From an uncultured Anaerolineales bacterium (GTDB taxonomy: Bacteria > Chloroflexota > Anaerolineae > Anaerolineales > Villigracilaceae), in assembly GCA_937928015.1 (NCBI GenBank), contig CALFXA010000109.1, positions 1 to 26,414 of the forward strand: a stretch of 26,414 nucleotides of DNA, in the 5' to 3' direction. Position numbers and translations under genes: made by a program. The notes under the pieces are model-generated. The model had not been told where the DNA came from. It did not search any database and saw only the letters and a list, made by a program, of their open reading frames with translations. Shown piece after piece: positions 1 to 7,914 of the stretch. Numbering within the stretch: the stretch's first letter is position 1; each line of letters opens with the position of its first letter.

Positions 1-46
1 AGATATCCACTCGTGACTGGAGTTCAGACGTGTGCTCTTCCGATCT
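1..46. other. Illumina TruSeq index adapter left in the contig
   Basis: Positions 13-46 match the Illumina Read 2 adapter end (GTGACTGGAGTTCAGACGTG followed by TGCTCTTCCGATCT). The preceding bases fit the end of the P7 arm (AGAT) plus an 8-base index ATCCACTC, whose reverse complement GAGTGGAT I recall as TruSeq index 23. This is library sequence, not genome. It adds an artificial tail (IGRAHV then stop) to the minus-strand caspase gene and creates a spurious plus-strand reading frame beginning MTGVQTCALPIS, a known adapter-derived artefact. Genomic sequence begins at about position 47. Confidence 0.97.
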
Positions 47-575
47 CTCGGGAGCCTTCCTTGGCGAACTGTGTCGAACTGGTGGCAGTAATGACGGCGC
101 GTCCCGACCCCCCTGCGAAGGTGGCCTGGGTAATGGGATGCTGTTCCTCGGCCTTGACGCCTTTCGCAAAGGACCCGCTAAAACAGCAATCCAGAATTAA
201 GACCTGCTGCCTGGAATTACAACGGTCCATTTGTTTCAAGACGAAGTCACGGTCGATGGAGGTCGAGCCCAGCATGTCCGCCTCGGTGTCATTGGCGATC
301 ATGCACAACTGCCCCATGTCATCCAGCTTGCCGTGACCCGAGAAATATAGCAGGACCATCTCGTCGGACTTTCTCTTTGCAAAAAAGACCTCGATGGCCT
401 TGCGAATCTCCTGATTGCCCTGGTCGATCAGTTTCTCGACCTGAAAATCCCCGATCTCGGGGGCGCTGAGTAGTTCCCCCAGGTCGATGACATCCTTATC
501 GGGGCCCATCAGGGGGGCAAAACGGACGTCTTTGAACTGGGCGTTCCCGATCAACAGGGCGTATTTTCTAGCCAT
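47..575 (-). CDS. Caspase-like (peptidase C14) effector, 3' end truncated by adapter
   Basis: Predicted cysteine protease of the caspase/metacaspase fold. It starts directly with the fold (MARKYALLIGN). The catalytic dyad is visible as His81 in YFSGHG and Cys131 (second Cys) in LDCCFSG, followed by the strand VITATSSTQFA typical of C14 p20-like domains. Only 176 genomic residues remain; the next residue mixes genome and adapter, and IGRAHV is pure adapter. The small subunit and any C-terminal domains are therefore missing. The start codon overlaps the stop of the upstream EACC1-like gene by 8 bases, and GAAGAAG just before it could serve as a ribosome binding site, so the two are translationally coupled. 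Bacterial caspases of this type commonly act as suicide effectors in conflict systems. That role is inferred from the neighbours: the Roco GTPase as likely switch and the EACC1-like protein as adaptor. Confidence 0.88.
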
Positions 576-969
576 TCTTCTTCAATTCCTTGAATTGCCC
601 TTCGAACAGGGCAAGCTTCCTACGTAGCTCCTCATCGGACATGGCCTCCGAGAATTCGATTTCCATCTCGACCCCCGCCTTGTTGCGGAACTTGATTCGC
701 ATGCTGCGCCCCTCACGCCGCAGGGTCCAGGCTTTCAGAAAATCCATGAAATTTTTCAGCATTTCGGGCAGCAACGAGACCACCAGGAAACCAATGATGA
801 TCTCTTCCGAAGACTTGACCCCGCTTGGGGCGGGCTGGCGGGAAAATTGAACCTCTTCCACGAGGTCCACACCCCTGAGTTCCTCCCTGAGTTGACCTGT
901 GAGCCGCTGGAGTGCCTCGGCATCCTGATCTTCCGCGATGACTTGCAAGTCCAATTGAATGGTGTTCAT
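568..969 (-). CDS. EACC1-like effector-associated constant component, membrane-linked adaptor
   Basis: 133-residue protein. The start at 969 is chosen because AGGAG lies just upstream; a longer frame to 1164 would run into the Roco gene and has no support. Order of parts: an N-terminal alpha/beta segment (1-45), one hydrophobic segment at about 56-73 (EEIIIGFLVVSLLPEML), a basic stretch WTLRREGRSMRIKFRN (81-96), then strands and a charged C-terminal helix. This layout resembles effector-associated constant component EACC1, a small family found next to caspases and other effectors in predicted bacterial conflict systems. The match is by pattern and context, not by search. It lies between the Roco GTPase and the caspase and overlaps the latter by 8 bases, so it probably links the switch to the effector, perhaps at the membrane. 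Alternative: an unrelated single-pass membrane protein. Confidence 0.72.
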   Translation of the reverse strand: MNTIQLDLQVIAEDQDAEALQRLTGQLREELRGVDLVEEVQFSRQPAPSGVKSSEEIIIGFLVVSLLPEMLKNFMDFLKAWTLRREGRSMRIKFRNKAGVEMEIEFSEAMSDEELRRKLALFEGQFKELKKNG

Positions 970-1063
970 GGACTTCTCCTTCGTTGAGAATGGGATTTGT
1001 CGCCTTTCAGATGCTACAAAAACGCAGGGCGATTGGGACGGGTGAGATAAGATGGAAGCAAGG

Positions 1064-4000
1064 TCAACGCTGCACCTCGTTGTCGTCGCCCGCAATGATC
1101 GTCCCGCTGACGCTGCCGCCGATATAAATATTCGTCGTGTTCCCAGCGGACTGGCGCCGCTCACTCTCGCTGACCACGCCGCTTAATAGTTTGCGCACGT
1201 CCACCTTGACCAGACGGTACCCGTCTTTGACAGGCAACTCGTAGAACCCATCCCGTTCCAATTGAAGCAGGTAGTCGTAATCCAACGGCTCGGCATTTGG
1301 TGCTTCGGGGATGGGAACGCGCTTTTCGGGGTTGAGACCTTTGATGGAGGCATGAATCTCATCTAACTGATACCGTATCGCGGACAGGGAGTCGCGTCGC
1401 GTGTGTTCAACTCCATCAATGGCGATGGTGATTTTGCGGTCTTCGATGTCCGCCTTGACCAGGGCTTTGTTCTCCCCAATTCTCAGCAACACCCCCGTGC
1501 GCCAGACCAAGCCATCGCCAATCTTCTGGTTCATGCGGACGATGAAGCGGGTGATGACGCTGGTAGGCAGGACAGGGTAGGCGTATTCAAAGGCAGGGAT
1601 GCCATTGAAGTCCAGGTCGGGTTGGTCTTTGGGGAGCAGGTCAGGGACGAGGAAGGTCTTGTCAGGCTCGATATCGTGACAAAGTTCGAACTTTTTCATC
1701 ATGTCCACGATGAAGAGCCGTTTGCCGCGCGGATATTCGGGCAGGTTGAGAATTTCGTCCAGCATGGAAACGGTGAGTACGCCCTTGTTTTGAAACAAAA
1801 CATGGGAGTTGATGATTTTGTACACGCCATTGGTGACCCACTGCGGATTGAGAATGCCGAGCGCTTCGAGGCGCGGGTCATCCTGGAAATGCAGGACAAC
1901 GCCCAGGTCATGCAAGAAACCGATCAACGTGCGTTGACTGGTCTCGTCACTGACTTCGTTTTCGGCGCACAATTCAAGATATTTGTCGTGGGTGATGAAG
2001 TTGGACTCATATCCCAGCCATTCCAGGCTGGTTTTGATCGTGAACCAGGTTTCGGGCAATAAGTCGCGGACGTGCGGCAGGTGATTGACTTGCTCAGCGA
2101 TGGCAGCCTTGAGTTCTTCGATGCCCGCGCCCGTGGCGGCGGAGGTTTCGAGGATGCCGACGATGTTGGGATATTTCCTTTGCAAGTCGGTGCGTCCAAT
2201 ATCGAGCGGATGCTGGTCGATCTTGTTGCCGACGATCAGCACGGGTGACTCGCCGCCAAAGGATTGAATGATCTTGAGCCAGTATTCGACGCGGTTTTCT
2301 TCCTGGGTCAGGCGGGAATCGAGCACCAAGAGATACAGGCTGCGCTTGGTGAGGAAGAACTGATGGGTGGCGTGCATGATTTCCTGCCCGCCGAAATCCC
2401 AGATGTGCAGGGCGATCTCGTACGGCTCACTCTCGACCTGGGAACGGTTCTCGACCTTCCAATGCTCGATGGCGATCCCATCGGTCTTGGGTTCGTATGA
2501 ATCAAACGATGCAGAAACCAACTGCTTGATGAGAGAGGTCTTTCCGACACTGCCCTGCCCCACCACCAGCATTTTGGTTTCACAGATCGCCCGCCTCTTT
2601 CCTTCCAACACCCAGGTGAAATAATTCAAGATGACGCTGGGATCATCGACGTTGTCCAGAATCTCAGGGGGGAAGTCTAGGCCGATATCCCGTAAGTCCA
2701 ACTTCTTCAATTTTTTTAGATTTAGTATCTCGGCAGGTAATTCTTTGATTTTTAGCCCATTATCTAAGACAGGAGGGTCTGAAGTGCTTGAAAGGACAAG
2801 CTCCTCTAAATTAAGAAGCTGACCAATCTCGGCGGGCAGATGATTAAGTGAATTTCCATTGAGATAGAGGACATTCAAATTGGACAACTGCCAAATTCCA
2901 GGCGGCAGGTCTGCAATCCAGTTGAAAGAAAGATCAAGATACGTCAAACTAGAAAGGTATTTGATTTCAGCAGGCAGATGGGCAAGTAGATTCTCAGAAA
3001 GATCAAGGCTGGCTAGGCAATTAAGGTACCCAATTTCTACAGGTAATTCTTTAAGTTCGTTTCCAGAAAGGTCAAGTTCAATCAAGCCAAAAAGCCCATC
3101 AATCTCAACGGGTAAATTGAGCAACTTATTATCACGAAGAGTAAGAAATGCCAATTCATTAAGCCTACCGATCTCAGCAGGCAGATTGACAAGATGGTTT
3201 TCAGAGAGGATAAGTGATTTCAAGCGGATAAGTTGACCAATCGTTGGTGGTAAGTTGACAAGATTGTTATCAGAAAGATTAAAAGAGGTAAGGCTGGCGA
3301 GGCTTCCAATCTCAGCAGGCAGTTCATCAAGCTCGTTACCAGTGAGATCAAGTTTTATCAATTTCTTAAGCCTGCCAATCTCGGGGGGCAGACTTCTTAA
3401 TCTGTTATTGGATAGTTCTAATTCAGTCAAGTTTGCAAGCCCTCCAATTTCGGGAGGCAAACTATTCAATCTCGCTTTGCTAAGAACAGTGCCACCAAGA
3501 CGAAACGTGGTTAAGTTAGACAATAGACCAATCTCAGGCGGCAGGAAGGCAATTGAGTTGCCAGAAAGATTAAGTTCAGCAAGGCGGGATAACGTAGTGA
3601 CTTCAATGGGAAATTCTGAAAGGCCGCAATTAGAAAGGTCGAGCGAGATCAGGTTCGGGAGATGCCACGATTCACCTGACATAAATAGCTCGGAGAAATC
3701 GTTATTGGAGAGATTTAACCTGGTTAAATTAGGAATCTTTTCGAGTTCACTAAAGGGGCGGGTTAGATTGCAGGCGGACAGGTCAAGGGAGGCCAAATTG
3801 ACAAGTTGACTGATTTCAGGAGGCAGGCCACTAAGAGGATTACTGGTCAAATCAAGCTCAATCAGGTTGATGAGGTCTCCGATCTCGGCAGGCAAAGATG
3901 AAAGACCACAATTGCTCAAGGAAAGCCTGGAGAGGTTGACGAGTTGGCCGATCTCGGGGGGCAGGTTGCCCAGTTCGCGATTGAGGATCAACAAGGCAGA

Positions 4001-4462
4001 CAATTGTTGCAGGGCGCCCTGCGCGATCAGGAATTGCAATTGTTCCACATCCAATTTCAATCCCAGCATGGTCAATTTGGGCAGGCTGGCAATCTCAGGG
4101 ATCAAATCCGCACTGCCCGACTCTATATAAAGTGTCCTGAGTTGTTGGAGATGAGATAAGCCAGCGGGGACGATAAATGAATCTTCTCCCATCACGACCA
4201 ATTCTTCGAGACCGACGTATTCGTACAATTGTCGAAGGACAGCTGGCCCAGCATTGCCAATCACGCCATATTTGTCGGCGGTGAACCATTCCCCAGCATC
4301 GGGAACAGTATGCATATCGACAATTCCGATGTTCCCATCTCTTGTAATCCAAAACTGGTCAGAGGAACCTCCTTTTCTCAATTCACCCACCACGAACATG
4401 AACGAGCGAATATCATGCTCTCTGAAAAGTTTGAGGTCCTTTTTGGTAAGACGATTCTTCAT
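1064..4462 (-). CDS. LRR-Roc-COR (Roco family) GTPase, probable sensor/switch of a conflict module
   Basis: About 1132 residues. An unrecognised N-terminal region (1-95) is followed by roughly twenty 23-residue leucine-rich repeats (about 95-625, core LPxEIGxLxxLxxLxLSxN), a Ras-like Roc GTPase and a COR dimerisation domain (about 810-1070). The Roc motifs are intact: GQGSVGKTS at 635-643, DFGGQE at 689-694 and NKID at 746-749. The C-terminus ends in a short glycine-rich tail with IYIGGSVSGTIIAG. I prefer the ATG at 4462, with GGAG six bases upstream, over the in-frame ATG at 4489. LRRs usually sense ligands and Roc-COR acts as a nucleotide-dependent dimer switch, so with EACC1 and caspase genes downstream this is probably the activating component. 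The RM gene ends 81 bases upstream on the same strand, so co-transcription is plausible. The LRR-coding part looks richer in A+T than the Roc-COR part. Confidence 0.93.
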   Translation of the reverse strand: MKNRLTKKDLKLFREHDIRSFMFVVGELRKGGSSDQFWITRDGNIGIVDMHTVPDAGEWFTADKYGVIGNAGPAVLRQLYEYVGLEELVVMGEDSFIVPAGLSHLQQLRTLYIESGSADLIPEIASLPKLTMLGLKLDVEQLQFLIAQGALQQLSALLILNRELGNLPPEIGQLVNLSRLSLSNCGLSSLPAEIGDLINLIELDLTSNPLSGLPPEISQLVNLASLDLSACNLTRPFSELEKIPNLTRLNLSNNDFSELFMSGESWHLPNLISLDLSNCGLSEFPIEVTTLSRLAELNLSGNSIAFLPPEIGLLSNLTTFRLGGTVLSKARLNSLPPEIGGLANLTELELSNNRLRSLPPEIGRLKKLIKLDLTGNELDELPAEIGSLASLTSFNLSDNNLVNLPPTIGQLIRLKSLILSENHLVNLPAEIGRLNELAFLTLRDNKLLNLPVEIDGLFGLIELDLSGNELKELPVEIGYLNCLASLDLSENLLAHLPAEIKYLSSLTYLDLSFNWIADLPPGIWQLSNLNVLYLNGNSLNHLPAEIGQLLNLEELVLSSTSDPPVLDNGLKIKELPAEILNLKKLKKLDLRDIGLDFPPEILDNVDDPSVILNYFTWVLEGKRRAICETKMLVVGQGSVGKTSLIKQLVSASFDSYEPKTDGIAIEHWKVENRSQVESEPYEIALHIWDFGGQEIMHATHQFFLTKRSLYLLVLDSRLTQEENRVEYWLKIIQSFGGESPVLIVGNKIDQHPLDIGRTDLQRKYPNIVGILETSAATGAGIEELKAAIAEQVNHLPHVRDLLPETWFTIKTSLEWLGYESNFITHDKYLELCAENEVSDETSQRTLIGFLHDLGVVLHFQDDPRLEALGILNPQWVTNGVYKIINSHVLFQNKGVLTVSMLDEILNLPEYPRGKRLFIVDMMKKFELCHDIEPDKTFLVPDLLPKDQPDLDFNGIPAFEYAYPVLPTSVITRFIVRMNQKIGDGLVWRTGVLLRIGENKALVKADIEDRKITIAIDGVEHTRRDSLSAIRYQLDEIHASIKGLNPEKRVPIPEAPNAEPLDYDYLLQLERDGFYELPVKDGYRLVKVDVRKLLSGVVSESERRQSAGNTTNIYIGGSVSGTIIAGDDNEVQR

Positions 4463-4543
4463 CGCAGACTCCACTGATGGGACACCCATCCTGATGCAAG
4501 GGCGACCCGTTCATCTCGTGCTGGGACCCTCCCCGACCCTCCC

Positions 4544-7500
4544 CTACGCATGGTCGCCCTCTACGATCCTGATCTCGTCCTCGCTCAAGCCGTACAGTTC
4601 ATACACCAGCGAATCGATCCGCCGATCCGTGGACTCGATCTCACGCGCCAGGGATTCTTTCTCCTGCGGCGTGCGGGGAGGCTTCCGTCCCCCTAATTTC
4701 GTTGGTTGAAATTGGGGGGATAAGAGGGGGGTCAGGTCGAGCATGCGCGTGACCAGCGCCACCATGCTCTCGTGCCGTGCGCGGTCGGCGGGGTCGTTGA
4801 AATCGATGGTGCGGATGGGAAAAGGATTAAGATAATTTGTCTTGAAAACAAAGTAACCTCCACGAAGCACATAGCCCGTGGTTGACAAAAACCACCACAT
4901 AATACGTGAATTCAGTAACCCTAACCAATAACTCTTATCCTCTTTAGAATTTGAAGAAGGTACTATGCTATAAACTTTTGTATTGTGATACAAGCCTGCT
5001 GGTGCAATAGTCATATTACAACCCAGACTGATTTCAGGCGTGATAATTCTTTCACTTTCAAATACATTCATGTCCCTGCTTCTATGACAGGAATACCAAT
5101 ATTTTGTATTTGTCTTCTGTCTTTCCCTTATGTCTGTTAATTCTCTTCGATATTCCTTAAGATAAGCATATCCATTAGGGAATTTCCTTTGAAGTTCGGC
5201 TTCTTCAAATATTTTTGTTTTGCCATTTACCAATTGATAAGGGTAAATACAGTAATGAGAATGTTGGGGAATCTCATATCTATCCACATCTTCTCCCCGT
5301 AAAAACGGCTTAACGAGGTCTCTTTCAACAACAATGCTCCCTCCAGCTCTTTCCGAGAATAATTTCAACAAACCATTGGGTAATTCTTCTTCAAATTTAA
5401 GTACATGCACATTGTCAATTCCCGATTGGACTCCAACAAGTATTTCATCGCAAACATCTCCAAGGGTGTGAGGCTGTCTGGATAAAGATTGTAATAGTGA
5501 AGGGGCCTGCTTTTTTGTCAATGTCCAAGGCTTTTCAGATAATTCCTGCATTCTATAAAAGGTGAAGTCGTCAATTGATAAGCTTAACAGGCGTGATGGC
5601 AGATTCTCGCGGGAGATATTCTCAAATTCATGATAATTAAATCCCTCAGTGATTGATTTCTGTAAAAATAGAAGCCCTGTATAAGTCGACGCTTGTTCGA
5701 AAACCAGGTTATTTCCAAAACTGATGAATTTTTCAATTGCCGAGTTTCTCGCGAGAAAACTTCTCAACCCTGAACCAAAATCAGAGTTTACAAATTTATG
5801 TGGACAAATGAATCCAAGCTTTCCATCTTTGCGAAGTAGCTTGAAGGCTTTTTCGATAAAGAGAAGATAGAAATCAAAACGCTTGACAGCGCTTTCATAT
5901 TTTGCAATATAGTAATCAATTTGATTGTTATAGTTCTCCTGTAAGCCTTGAATCCTCAAATATGGCGGATTGCCGATCACCGCATCGAAGCCGCCTTGAA
6001 TGAAGACCTGCGGGAAGGCGCTCTTCCAGTCGAAGACGTTGACGCGTGCGCGTTCGTCCTCGTCGGTGAAGCCGCCCATTGTCAACTGCTGGCCCTCGTA
6101 ATAGTCGGGCCCGATCAGCGAGTTACCGCACTGAATGTTGCGTCCCAGGTCGGGTAGCACGCGCTCCTGCAAGAGTGAGAGCTGCGAGCCGATGGTCTCG
6201 TGGGTCTCGTCCTCCAGTACCTTGAGCAGCAGCGAGAGCTTGGTCACCTCCACCGCCTGGGGGTCGATGTCCACGCCGTGGATGTTATTGAGCAGGATGC
6301 GCTTCTTCTCGGCGGTGGTCAGGCGCCACCCCCTCCCAGCCTCCCCCAAATCCGCAGGCAAAGAGACTCCCAGATCATCGGGGCGTGCGGATTTGGGGGA
6401 GGTGCCATAGGCAGAGGGGGTTTTCTCGTAGATGGCAGGGTTCTTGCCGCGTGCCCACTTCTCGGGGTCATGCTCCGTGTACCATTTCAGGTGCCAATCC
6501 AGCAAATACTGGTACGCGCCCAGCGGGAAGGTGCCCGAACCGCAGGCGGGGTCGAGGATCTTCAAGCTGGCGGCCTCTTTGGGGGTCCTGCCTTCCAGCA
6601 ATTTGCCCACGGTATTCTGCACGATGTAATCCACGATGTAGGTGGGCGTGTAGTACACTCCGCCCGCCTTGCGCACCTCGGGCTTTTCCTCCACCTTGGC
6701 CTGGTGGCCCGCCGTCAGACGGATGACCTTGCCCAGGAAGCGCTCGTACACCTGCCCGAGGATGTCCGCGGGAATCTCACGGAAGACGTACGGGCTTTCG
6801 GGATAATACAGATTCCTGAGAATGTCCTGCAGGACCTTGTCGTCGATCTTCAGGTGCAGGGTCAACCCATCGGCCGCGCTGGATTGTCCCTTTTCGTCCT
6901 TGAAGTGGAACAGCCCCGAGTTATAGCGCAGGTCGGCGCGCTGGAAAAGCTGCACCAGATTAGGGTATACATTCGCATTCGCAGCGATATCTTTGAGTTG
7001 TCCATCGTTTTCCACGCCGCGATCCTCGCAGATGCGCAGGAAGACGATGCGGTCGATGGTCATTTGCACGGCGTAATTCAGTTCACGTACGCTCAGGCTT
7101 GGATTGCGCAAGGCGATATTGCGCGCCAGCAGGTCGCGCCAGCGTTCGATCTCGGCCAGAAAGGCGTCGTCCACCTCGGCGGTGCCTTTCTTGCCCTTCA
7201 TGCCCTCGGCATACTGGTCGAACGAGCCTTTCAGCACGGCCTCGCGCGAGAAGACCGCCGCGATCTCGTCCCATTTCTCCACGTACTGGCGGAAATTCAA
7301 CAATAGCACGCGGCCCGTCGAGGCCTTGTCTCCCTGGTTCGGCTTGGCACGACAATCGTAGACCGCGAATTCCTCGAAGTCGGTCAGAATGCCCAGCGGC
7401 AGTTTGGCGCTCCAGGCATAGCGCCGCAATTGATAAGCAGGATGGATATTGTTCTCGATATTGACGGCGGGCTTCTTGGCTTCCACAAAGAACTTGCGCA

Positions 7501-7750
7501 CCCCTCCGATGCGGAAGGCGTAATCGGGTGCCTTGTTGGCTCCCTCGATCTCCAGGCTGTCCTCGTGGATCACATCCTTATACATCTCAGCATAGCCCTG
7601 GCGGTTGAACACGTCCCAGCCCAGGGCCTCGAAGAACGGGTCGAGGAACTCACGCCTTAACTGCGTCTCGTTATAACGGGCCGAACGATAGATATCGTAC
7701 TGCTGCTCGAAACGTTCCACCAATTGTCGGATGATGTCGGGTGCGGTCAT
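4544..7750 (-). CDS. Type IIG restriction-modification enzyme (nuclease-methyltransferase-specificity fusion)
   Basis: 1068 residues with all activities in one chain. The N-terminal PD-(D/E)xK nuclease shows PDYAF (Asp76) and EAKK (Glu90, Lys92). A helical linker leads to an N6-adenine methyltransferase with SAM motif DPACGSGTF at 400-408 and catalytic NPPY at 594-597, then a TaqI/Eco57I-like target recognition region (about 600-1010) and a C-terminal helix. It would methylate host DNA and cut unmodified DNA without a separate restriction gene. The start is ATG at 7750 with AGGAAGGA upstream. The section after NPPY is strikingly AT-rich compared with the 5' half, as if the recognition domain had been exchanged. 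A 94-bp palindromic element sits in frame at residues 444-475, between methyltransferase motifs. A BREX PglX-like protein is a less likely alternative, since a nuclease domain is visible and no other BREX genes are present. Confidence 0.9.
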   Translation of the reverse strand: MTAPDIIRQLVERFEQQYDIYRSARYNETQLRREFLDPFFEALGWDVFNRQGYAEMYKDVIHEDSLEIEGANKAPDYAFRIGGVRKFFVEAKKPAVNIENNIHPAYQLRRYAWSAKLPLGILTDFEEFAVYDCRAKPNQGDKASTGRVLLLNFRQYVEKWDEIAAVFSREAVLKGSFDQYAEGMKGKKGTAEVDDAFLAEIERWRDLLARNIALRNPSLSVRELNYAVQMTIDRIVFLRICEDRGVENDGQLKDIAANANVYPNLVQLFQRADLRYNSGLFHFKDEKGQSSAADGLTLHLKIDDKVLQDILRNLYYPESPYVFREIPADILGQVYERFLGKVIRLTAGHQAKVEEKPEVRKAGGVYYTPTYIVDYIVQNTVGKLLEGRTPKEAASLKILDPACGSGTFPLGAYQYLLDWHLKWYTEHDPEKWARGKNPAIYEKTPSAYGTSPKSARPDDLGVSLPADLGEAGRGWRLTTAEKKRILLNNIHGVDIDPQAVEVTKLSLLLKVLEDETHETIGSQLSLLQERVLPDLGRNIQCGNSLIGPDYYEGQQLTMGGFTDEDERARVNVFDWKSAFPQVFIQGGFDAVIGNPPYLRIQGLQENYNNQIDYYIAKYESAVKRFDFYLLFIEKAFKLLRKDGKLGFICPHKFVNSDFGSGLRSFLARNSAIEKFISFGNNLVFEQASTYTGLLFLQKSITEGFNYHEFENISRENLPSRLLSLSIDDFTFYRMQELSEKPWTLTKKQAPSLLQSLSRQPHTLGDVCDEILVGVQSGIDNVHVLKFEEELPNGLLKLFSERAGGSIVVERDLVKPFLRGEDVDRYEIPQHSHYCIYPYQLVNGKTKIFEEAELQRKFPNGYAYLKEYRRELTDIRERQKTNTKYWYSCHRSRDMNVFESERIITPEISLGCNMTIAPAGLYHNTKVYSIVPSSNSKEDKSYWLGLLNSRIMWWFLSTTGYVLRGGYFVFKTNYLNPFPIRTIDFNDPADRARHESMVALVTRMLDLTPLLSPQFQPTKLGGRKPPRTPQEKESLAREIESTDRRIDSLVYELYGLSEDEIRIVEGDHA
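4688..4720. repeat. Hairpin-forming palindrome inside the 3' end of the RM gene
   Basis: A 13-base arm (4688-4700, TCCCCCTAATTTC) and its complement (4708-4720, GAAATTGGGGGGA) flank a 7-base loop. Twelve of 13 pairs match and the other would be a G-U pair in RNA. It is in frame in the coding sequence, at about residues 1010-1021. The C-run next to an A/T core recalls the larger element in the same gene at 6328-6421, so it may be a relic of the same or a related repeat family. Confidence 0.6.
6328..6421. repeat. In-frame nested palindromic element inside the RM gene
   Basis: Perfect inner arms of 17 bp (6340-6356 and 6386-6402) enclose a 29-base loop. Perfect outer arms of 8 bp (ACCCCCTC 6328-6335 and GAGGGGGT 6414-6421) surround them. 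The reading frame stays open; the encoded peptide includes TPSAYGTSPKSARPDDLG and SLPADLGEAGRG, low in hydrophobic residues and probably a surface loop. The structure looks like a mobile palindromic unit inserted without breaking the protein, comparable in behaviour to the Rickettsia palindromic elements. Whether it occurs elsewhere in this genome cannot be judged from one copy. Confidence 0.75.
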
Positions 7751-7769
7751 GGATTGTCCTTCCTGGGTT

Positions 7770-7806
7770 CAAGATGACAGTCACCTGACAGGTGGCTGTC
7801 ATCTTG
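7770..7806. repeat. 37-bp near-perfect palindrome upstream of the RM gene
   Basis: Two 17-base arms (7770-7786 and 7790-7806) surround a 3-base loop GAC, with one G/T-type mismatch. It lies 20 bases upstream of the RM start codon, in the probable 5' leader. There is no U-run after it on either strand, so it is not a standard terminator. It could be an operator, a leader hairpin that limits RM translation, or a dispersed intergenic palindrome. Confidence 0.7.
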
Positions 7807-7914
7807 ACAAGCATACAGGAAAACCAGCAAATCAGCAAGACTTATCAAAATTGTAGAGCGCAAAGAGCAAACGGCTCGCCTGCCTGTGACCGCCGCAGCG
7901 ATTTTTCCAGCACG

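Noticed and set aside
13..336. Plus-strand reading frame starting MTGVQTCALPIS
   Set aside because: It begins in the Illumina adapter and runs antisense to the caspase gene; the first residues are a known adapter translation artefact.
970..1164. N-terminal extension of the EACC1-like protein up to 1164
   Set aside because: It would overlap the end of the Roco gene by about 100 bases, and the internal ATG at 969 has a proper AGGAG.
6200..7306. A 368-residue plus-strand frame opposite the RM gene
   Set aside because: It is antisense to well-supported coding sequence with recognisable nuclease and methyltransferase motifs; GC-rich third positions leave the opposite strand open.
4544..7750. BREX PglX instead of type IIG
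   Set aside because: The N-terminal PD-(D/E)xK nuclease is visible and no pglZ, brxC or other BREX genes are in the window.
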